Assembly (NCBI GenBank): GCA_019636215.1
Contig: JAHBXZ010000017.1
Coordinates: forward strand, 1-64,000
Direction: 5' to 3'
Origin: Planctomycetota bacterium
Lineage (GTDB): Bacteria > Planctomycetota > UBA8742 > UBA2392
DNA: 64,000 bases
Under the pieces are notes generated by a model. It was not told where the DNA came from, made no database searches, and saw nothing but the letters and a program-made list of their open reading frames with translations. Position numbers and translations under genes: made by a program. Below, piece after piece: positions 58,757-64,000 of the stretch (within the stretch, counting starts at the first letter, position 1; every line of letters starts with the position of its first letter).

Positions 58757-59236
58757 CTACAGCTTCCAGCCGGGCAACTGGCTGGCTTGCCTGACCCAGT
58801 TGACGAACTGCTTCTCGTCGAGCTTTTCGCCCTCGTGGATGTCCAGATAGCGTGGGTCTTTCTGCTTGGTCTTGATCGGCGGTTCCGGGCTCAGTTGCGC
58901 GCCGCGCAAAAACGCCACCTTGATGCACTCCGTCAGGCAGTGAAAGCCGACAAACCAGCCCTGGCCCTCCATGCCGTAAAATGGCGTGTTCCAGCGCACG
59001 GCCTTCTGCACGCCCGGCACGCTGCGCGTGATCAGCGCGTCCAGCCTGCGCCCAAGCACGCCCTTCCACCCCGGCATCGCGGCAATGTAGGCCTGCACCG
59101 GGGCATCGCCGTCGGCCTTGGTGACCTGCGGATTGCCACCCGACAGAAGTTTCACGGGCTTCTTGGCGGCGGGTTTGGTGGTGGCCGCACTTCTGGTTTT
59201 GGACTTTTTCGCGGGGCGTTTTGTCGGCTTTGGCAT
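58757..59236 (-). CDS. DUF1801 domain protein with Lys-rich tail at the N-terminus
   Basis: 159 residues. The first ~35 are Lys/Ala/Pro-rich (K-P-A-K-K-S-K-T-R) and probably disordered. The rest is a DUF1801 (YdhG-like) fold with R-W-N-T-P-F-Y-G near 83 and an L-P-G-W-K-L ending. The family is thought to bind small ligands or nucleic acid, but its function is not established. ATG 59236 has AGGAG upstream. The gene is bracketed on both sides by members of the same hairpin repeat family, and by two paralogues beyond. Confidence 0.7.
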   Translation of the reverse strand: MPKPTKRPAKKSKTRSAATTKPAAKKPVKLLSGGNPQVTKADGDAPVQAYIAAMPGWKGVLGRRLDALITRSVPGVQKAVRWNTPFYGMEGQGWFVGFHCLTECIKVAFLRGAQLSPEPPIKTKQKDPRYLDIHEGEKLDEKQFVNWVRQASQLPGWKL

Positions 59237-59346
59237 CGCGGCTCCTGTGGCCAAGGTAGCGATTCCCAGGCCGCCAGCAAACCGGCAAGAAACGCGGTCG
59301 TGGTTCCATGCGCCTTCTGCCATGACTCACCAGGGCAAGGCGATTG

Positions 59347-59420
59347 GCCGCCAAGACGCCAAGAAGCTCCAAGAGCAGCTATGCCTTTGAGCCTTGGCTT
59401 GCTTGGCGTCTTGGCGGTCC
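59347..59420. repeat. Inverted quasi-repeat, GCCAAGACGCC family (copy 3)
   Basis: The left arm is GGCCGCCAAGACGCCAAGAA then GCTCCAAG; the right arm is GCCTTGGCTTGCTTGGCG then TCTTGGCGGTCC, its reverse complement within a few bases. It lies between the DUF1801 start and the second paralogue, with a short loop around AGCAGCTATG. Confidence 0.8.
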
Positions 59421-59512
59421 AGCGGTTTCAGATTCAATGCGCCACGCCGACCGCTCCCCGATGTTGATGCCACCGCGGCCCGGGGGTGGTACCATGTGGG
59501 TGGAGGCCTGCC

Positions 59513-60088
59513 ATGACCCTGATACGGATCTTTGGCGTCGGCGTTCTCGCCCTGGTGTTTCTTCTGGGCGCGCTGTGGGCCATGGATGTGAACTATGCCG
59601 CCTGGGTCGGCGCGTGGCTCAGCCCCAAAAACCAGTACAAGGCCGGGATGGGCGTGATTGTGATCTTCGGGCTGATCGCGGCCTGGGTGTATGCACGTTT
59701 CATCGGCGACAAGTTCCCGGGCCCGGGCATGCTGCGCGGCGTGGTGTACGGGCTGGTGCTGGCCGGCTGCGCGATCTGGTTCATTCCGTACACACTTGAA
59801 GGTATCGCCAGCGCGGTGGGGAACACGCAGGTGGTGTACGGCGGCCGCGCGATTTTTGACGACAAGAACAAGCGCGCCGATGAAGTCATGGCCGAACAGA
59901 TGACCCAGGTGGAGCCCTGCCCGCCGCTGTTCGGTGTCAAGCCGCCGCTGGCCAAACTGACCCGCGACCGGCAATGGGCGCCCGCCGACGCCTGGAAGGG
60001 GCGGCTGATTCCTTTCGGTATTGCATTTGCGCTGTTCGGGTTGATTGTGGGTTCATTGCTCAGTGAAAAGTACGACCCCAGGAAATGA
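59513..60088 (+). CDS. Four-helix membrane protein, paralogue 2
   Basis: 191 residues, four helices as in the gene at 58019, with which it shares a M-D-V-N-Y-A-A-W-V-G-A-W helix-1 end, G-M-L-R-G-V-V-Y-G-L-V, F-G-V-K-P-P-L-A-K-L and R-L-I-P-F-G-I-A-F-A-L-F-G. GGAGG precedes ATG 59513. Its stop overlaps the start of the isoaspartyl peptidase gene (ATGA), so those two are co-expressed. Function unknown. Confidence 0.62.
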   Translation: MTLIRIFGVGVLALVFLLGALWAMDVNYAAWVGAWLSPKNQYKAGMGVIVIFGLIAAWVYARFIGDKFPGPGMLRGVVYGLVLAGCAIWFIPYTLEGIASAVGNTQVVYGGRAIFDDKNKRADEVMAEQMTQVEPCPPLFGVKPPLAKLTRDRQWAPADAWKGRLIPFGIAFALFGLIVGSLLSEKYDPRK

Positions 60089-60966
60089 CCTACCAACCCG
60101 CAGTCCTGACCCACGGCGGCGCAGGCCGCCCGGTACCCGAAACTCCAGGCGCCCGCGAAGACGCCGCCAAGGTGTGCCAGCAGGCCGCCCAGGCCGGGCT
60201 GGAACTCCTGGCCAGGGGCGGCACGGACGCCGCGCTGCAGGCCGCCATTGCCGCGGCGATGATCCTGGAAGACGACCCGCGCTTCAATGCGGGCACCGGC
60301 GGCAATCTGCGACTGGACGGCAGCCTGGAACTGGATGCCAGCGTGGCCACCAGCGACGGCCGCTTTGCCGCAGTGGCCTGCCTGCGCGCGACCAAGAACC
60401 CGGTGCTGGTGGCCCAGGCGCTGCTCAAGACGCCCCACGTGCTGCTGTGCGGCGAAGGCGCGACACGCTTTGCCCGGCAGCAGGGGTTTCCCGAGGCCGC
60501 CATGGTCACCGAAAAGGCCCTGGCTCGCTGGAAGGCCGCGCGGGAACGCCTGGCCAGCGGCAACCTGCGGCCCTATGAACAGAAGTGGAAGGACATGCAG
60601 TTCCACGGCACGATTGGCGCGGTTTCACGGGCAGCCGATGGCAGCTTCGCCGTAAGCTGCAGCACCGGCGGCACCAGCATGATGCTGCCCGGTCGCGTCG
60701 GCGATACGCCCATCTGGGGCGCGGGCGTATATGCCGGCGAGCACGGCGCGGTGTGCGCCACAGGCCACGGCGAACTCTGCATCAAGCGCATGGGCGCGTT
60801 TTTGGTGTACCAGCGCATCGCGCAGGGCCAGCACCCGCAGGAGGCCGTGGACGCCGAAGTGAAGGCGTTTCCGCCACCCTACGAAGTGGGGTTTATTGCC
60901 CTGAGCAGACAGCACCAGGGCATCGGCGCCACGGATGGCTACATGCCCGCCGGCGCGGCAGGGTAG
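60085..60966 (+). CDS. Isoaspartyl peptidase/L-asparaginase (Ntn hydrolase)
   Basis: 293 residues. T-H-G-G-A-G at 9-14 and N-A-G-T-G-G-N-L near 68-75 are family landmarks. The autoprocessing nucleophile is Thr176 in H-G-T-I-G-A-V, and the substrate site contains G-R-V-G-D and T-G-H-G-E. Such plant-type enzymes repair isoaspartyl peptides and hydrolyse asparagine after autocleavage into two subunits. The coupled membrane protein upstream is an unusual partner. No signal peptide. Confidence 0.85.
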   Translation: MTYQPAVLTHGGAGRPVPETPGAREDAAKVCQQAAQAGLELLARGGTDAALQAAIAAAMILEDDPRFNAGTGGNLRLDGSLELDASVATSDGRFAAVACLRATKNPVLVAQALLKTPHVLLCGEGATRFARQQGFPEAAMVTEKALARWKAARERLASGNLRPYEQKWKDMQFHGTIGAVSRAADGSFAVSCSTGGTSMMLPGRVGDTPIWGAGVYAGEHGAVCATGHGELCIKRMGAFLVYQRIAQGQHPQEAVDAEVKAFPPPYEVGFIALSRQHQGIGATDGYMPAGAAG

Positions 60967-61034
60967 GTGCGCGTTGATCCCCGGCTGCGATGACACACGG
61001 CGGGCAAGATGCCCGCGATCCGGGTGCCCACGTC

Positions 61035-61065
61035 TTGACAGGTCAAGCGCGGCGGCGACGATAGG
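61035..61065 (+). promoter_or_regulatory. Candidate promoter of tRNA-Arg
   Basis: A perfect TTGACA at 61035-61040 is followed, 19 bases later, by GATAGG (61060-61065), 15 bases before the mature tRNA start. The -10 is weak. Confidence 0.4.
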
Positions 61066-61079
61066 GCAAGGCCAGACGC

Positions 61080-61155
61080 GCGCCCGTAGCTCAGTGGATA
61101 GAGCATCCGCCTTCTAAGCGGACGGTCGCTGGTTCGATTCCAGCCGGGCGCGCCA
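61080..61155 (+). tRNA. tRNA-Arg (anticodon UCU)
   Basis: Cloverleaf: acceptor GCGCCCG/CGGGCGC, D-arm GCTC...GAGC, anticodon stem TCCGC/GCGGA with loop CTTCTAA (TCT in DNA, reads AGA), T-arm GCTGG/CCAGC with TTCGATT loop, discriminator G, encoded CCA. It serves the rare AGA codon in a GC-rich genome. Confidence 0.96.
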
Positions 61156-61250
61156 GGCTTTTGTCCCTGCAATTTTCTCGACATTGTGCGCCTTGGCATG
61201 CCATGGTCTTTGCCCCGGTGTGGTTCGTCGTTCATGGCCCTGGAGCGTTC

Positions 61251-64000
61251 ATGCGTGCATTGCCTTCTGTCGTTGTTTCCGCCCTGGTACTGGTTGCGAT
61301 TGCGTTGAACTTCGACTCCCCCTGTGCTGTCGCTCAGGATACCGCAGCCGATGCCTTCATGGACGCGCGCATGTTGCGATATCCGGATGTGTCCGAAAAA
61401 CACCTGTGCTTTGTCTACGCCGGCGATGTCTGGCTGGCGCCGCGCGCTGGTGGCGCGGCCTCGCGCCTGACAACGGCGCGCGGCGAAGAGTTCAAGCCGC
61501 GCTTTTCGCCCGATGGATCGCGCATTGCGTTCTCGGCCAACTACGACGGCAACACCGACATCTACGTGCTGGCGGTCGCCGGCGGCGTGGCCGAGCGCAT
61601 CACGCACCACCCCGGCGCGGACACCATGATTGACTGGACGCCCGACGGAAAATCGATCGTGTTCTCCAGCGGCGCCGCCAGCCCCACTGGCCGGTACGCG
61701 CAGCTTTTCACTGTGCCTGCCACGGGCGGCCTGCCCGCAAAACTGCCGGTGGCCTGGGGCGACAACGCCAGCTTTTCGCCCGACGGCGCGTCGATTGCCT
61801 ACACCCCCTGGTCGCAGGATTTCCGCACCTGGAAGCGCTATCGCGGCGGCATGGCCGGCAAACTGTGGACCTTTGACCTCAAGACCAGCGATGCCATTGA
61901 GGTCTCCGAGGGCACCGCAAACTTCTCGACACCGATGTGGCGCGGCGACCAGATTTTCTACCTGTGCGACGCCGGGGCCGAACAACGCAACAACATCTGG
62001 GTCTATGACGTCAAGTCGCGCCAGCGCCGGCAGGTGACCTACTTTGCCGACCACGACGTGCGCTTTCCGTCGATGGGCCCCAACGAGATCGTGTTTGAGC
62101 AGGCGGGCAAGCTCACGCTGCTTGGCCTCAAAGACCTCAAGACTTCCACCGTGAACGTTTCTGTTGTCACCGACGGCGCCACACTGCGACCGCGCGTTGT
62201 CGACGTCGGCCCTGTGGCGCGCAACGGCGCAGTCTCGCCTTCTGGCGAACGCGCCGCGTTTGAAGCCCGCGGCGACATCTTCACGGTGCCCGCCGAACAC
62301 GGCCTGACGCGCAACCTCACCCGCACACCCGGGGTGGCGGAGCGTTACCCGGCCTGGTCGCCTGATGGCAAGGTTGTGGCCTATTGGTCGGACCGCAGCG
62401 GGGAGTACGAGCTCACGACCCAGCCCGCCGAGGGCGGCGTTGAAACCGTGCACACGAAGATCGGGGCCTCATACAAGTACAGCCCGCAGTGGTCGCCGGA
62501 TTGCCGCAAGCTGGCGTTCATCGACCAGAGCATGCGCATCCGCTACCACGACCTGGATGCCGGCAAGACCTTTGACATTGATAAGGGCCTGTGGAGCTAT
62601 CACGGCGAGCTGGAGGCCTTTCGCGTGGGGTGGTCGGCCGACAGCCGCTGGGTTGCCTATTCCCGCGGCCTGGAGAACAGCAACGACGCCCTGTTCATCT
62701 ACGACACGGTTGAAAAGGCCTCGCGCCAGGTGACCGCCGGATACTTCGACGACAACGGCCCGGTGTTCGACCCTGAGGGCCGGTACCTGTACTTTTCATC
62801 AGGCCGCAACCTCAGCCCGATCTACAGCGACATCGACAACACCTGGATCTACACCAACACCACAGTGCTGATGGCCGTGCCACTGCGCAGGGATGTCAAA
62901 TCGCCGCTGGCAACGCGCAACAACGAAGAGGCCGAAAAGAAACCGGAAGACCGCAAGCCCGAGGCCAAGGAGCCCGCCAGGCCCGCGCCAGTGCTGATTG
63001 ACTTTGACGACTTTGAACGCCGGGCGGTGCAGCTGCCGGCCACACCGGGCCGTTACGCGCAGTTGCAGGCGGTGCCGGGCAAGCTGCTGTACCTGCGGCG
63101 GCCTCGCACGGGATCATCGGACCGCAACAACCAGGTTGTGAGCTATGACCTGGAAGAGCGCGAAGAAAGGGTCATCGAGGAAAATGCCGGCAGCTTTGTG
63201 GTGGCCGCCGGTCACAAGAAGCTGCTGGTGGAAAGCCGTGGCACATACACGGTACGCAACCTGGGTGGCGGCATGGGCGGTGGCCGCGGTGCGCGCGGCG
63301 CGATGCCCGAAGGCGCAGACCAGGCCCGCAAAGACAGCAGTGCCCTGAACCTTGCCAACATGCAGGTTACGGTTGACCCGGTGGCGGAGTGGCGCCAGAT
63401 TTTCGCCGAGGGCTGGCGACTGCAGCGCGATTACTTTTATGACCCACGCCTGCACAAGGTTGACTGGCCCGCCGTGAAGGCCCAGTACCAGGCACTGCTG
63501 AACCAGTGCGTCACGCGCTGGGACGTCAACGTTGTGCTTGGCGAGATGATCGGTGAATTGAACGCGTCCCACACCTATCGTTCGGGCGGCGATGAAGAGG
63601 CTCCGGTTTCCGTGAATGTCGGCCTGCTGGGCTGTGACTTTGAGGTTGCCCAGGGTCGCTATCGCATCAGCCGCATCTACGACGGTGCAGCCTGGGACAG
63701 CGAAGTGCGCTCGCCGCTGAGCGATGCCGCGCTGGGCATCAGCGCGGGTACATTCCTGCTGGCGGTCAACGGCGTGGAACTGGACATGGCCAAAGACCCC
63801 TGGGCGGCATTTCAGGGTCTGGGCGGCAAGGTCGTGTCACTGACCCTGAACAGCAAGCCCACCCTGGAAGGCGCGCGCAACGTGGTGGTGCAGACCATGA
63901 CCAGCGAATCCCGCCTGCGTTACCTGACGGCCGTCGAGGAAACCCGCGCCCGGGTGGAAAAGCTCAGCGGCGGCAGAATCGGCTATGTGTACGTGCCCAA
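61251..64000 (+). CDS. Tricorn-type protease, 5' part (runs off the window)
   Basis: 916 codons are visible. A signal peptide (1-~29, C-A-V-A-Q-D) predicts export. WD-like beta-propeller repeats follow: F-S-P-D-G-S-R-I-A-F, W-T-P-D-G-K-S-I-V-F, F-S-P-D-G-A-S-I-A-Y, W-S-P-D-G-K-V-V-A-Y and similar, through about residue 560. A low-complexity linker (~550-590) precedes the core: an A-E-G-W-R-L-Q-R-D-Y-F-Y-D segment and then S-H-T at residues 773-775, matching the catalytic histidine of tricorn. The PDZ-like domain follows, and the catalytic serine lies beyond the window. GGAG precedes ATG 61251. Confidence 0.85.
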   Translation, partial: MRALPSVVVSALVLVAIALNFDSPCAVAQDTAADAFMDARMLRYPDVSEKHLCFVYAGDVWLAPRAGGAASRLTTARGEEFKPRFSPDGSRIAFSANYDGNTDIYVLAVAGGVAERITHHPGADTMIDWTPDGKSIVFSSGAASPTGRYAQLFTVPATGGLPAKLPVAWGDNASFSPDGASIAYTPWSQDFRTWKRYRGGMAGKLWTFDLKTSDAIEVSEGTANFSTPMWRGDQIFYLCDAGAEQRNNIWVYDVKSRQRRQVTYFADHDVRFPSMGPNEIVFEQAGKLTLLGLKDLKTSTVNVSVVTDGATLRPRVVDVGPVARNGAVSPSGERAAFEARGDIFTVPAEHGLTRNLTRTPGVAERYPAWSPDGKVVAYWSDRSGEYELTTQPAEGGVETVHTKIGASYKYSPQWSPDCRKLAFIDQSMRIRYHDLDAGKTFDIDKGLWSYHGELEAFRVGWSADSRWVAYSRGLENSNDALFIYDTVEKASRQVTAGYFDDNGPVFDPEGRYLYFSSGRNLSPIYSDIDNTWIYTNTTVLMAVPLRRDVKSPLATRNNEEAEKKPEDRKPEAKEPARPAPVLIDFDDFERRAVQLPATPGRYAQLQAVPGKLLYLRRPRTGSSDRNNQVVSYDLEEREERVIEENAGSFVVAAGHKKLLVESRGTYTVRNLGGGMGGGRGARGAMPEGADQARKDSSALNLANMQVTVDPVAEWRQIFAEGWRLQRDYFYDPRLHKVDWPAVKAQYQALLNQCVTRWDVNVVLGEMIGELNASHTYRSGGDEEAPVSVNVGLLGCDFEVAQGRYRISRIYDGAAWDSEVRSPLSDAALGISAGTFLLAVNGVELDMAKDPWAAFQGLGGKVVSLTLNSKPTLEGARNVVVQTMTSESRLRYLTAVEETRARVEKLSGGRIGYVYVP

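Noticed and set aside
1..64000. Complete insertion sequence, prophage or integron
   Set aside because: No transposase, integrase or phage structural gene was found on either strand.

Overview
The window is GC-rich (roughly two thirds G+C), almost fully coding, and Gram-negative in character, with many lipoprotein signals, two outer-membrane porins, a periplasmic haem protein and an RND-type hopanoid exporter. There is no rRNA, phage, complete insertion sequence or CRISPR array. The hpnA/hpnN pair, large exported proteins of unknown function, a PQQ-type propeller, a class III cyclase with a long C-terminal repeat region, and hairpin repeats built on the word GCGTAAGCGAGCG all fit Planctomycetota. 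This is an inference from gene style, and no phylogenetic marker was tested.

Layout. 0.1-4 kb: divergent hpnA and hpnN (hopanoid lipids). 4-6.6 kb: a binding-protein/TPR-lipoprotein pair, tRNA-Thr(CGU) and a HAD phosphatase. 6.6-15.1 kb: a membrane class III nucleotide cyclase, a DapA-family aldolase, an SH3-like/M48 protease pair and a coupled pair of TPR proteins. 15.1-20.5 kb: a DEAD-box helicase, then a thiolase divergent from a fused 3-hydroxyacyl-CoA dehydrogenase/enoyl-CoA hydratase (a beta-oxidation-type module). 20.5-27.3 kb: a GT2 glycosyltransferase, a polytopic membrane protein and the two halves of a heterodimeric ABC exporter. 27.4-36.1 kb: a 970-residue exported protein, purM, a tandem array of four small related proteins, a haem-binding EB_dh-like protein, pyrR and an MnmE-like GTPase. 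36.3-40.7 kb: two paralogous exported proteins, a zinc-ribbon protein, a PQQ propeller and a cytochrome c lipoprotein. 40.8-44.7 kb: two porins flanking a decayed polymorphic-toxin (PT-TG/Hint) remnant. 44.7-52.8 kb: frr, pyrH, citrate synthase, dxr, carA, a GT87 enzyme, a HEAT lipoprotein and a methyltransferase. 53-64 kb: a gamma-glutamyltransferase-like Ntn hydrolase, an inositol-monophosphatase-like enzyme, a beta-repeat exported protein, two paralogous membrane proteins around a DUF1801 gene, an isoaspartyl peptidase, tRNA-Arg(UCU) and the 5' part of a tricorn-type protease that runs off the end.

Most housekeeping genes are scattered rather than in classical operons. Short runs are tightly coupled (4029/4886, 10089/10708, 11888/13742, the four-gene array at 31605-33500, 59513/60085, and the carA/GT87/HEAT run).

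The most unusual signal is intergenic. At least eleven gaps hold long imperfect inverted repeats whose arms are made of short, degenerate, re-iterated words (for example AGTGTCT, GCTCATT, GCCAAGACGCC, GATTCGTG, CAGTCGG). A separate 80-bp element with 26-bp terminal inverted repeats occurs twice, once expanded by two extra 58-bp units. The best coding candidate for something undescribed is the four-gene array at 31.6-33.5 kb.
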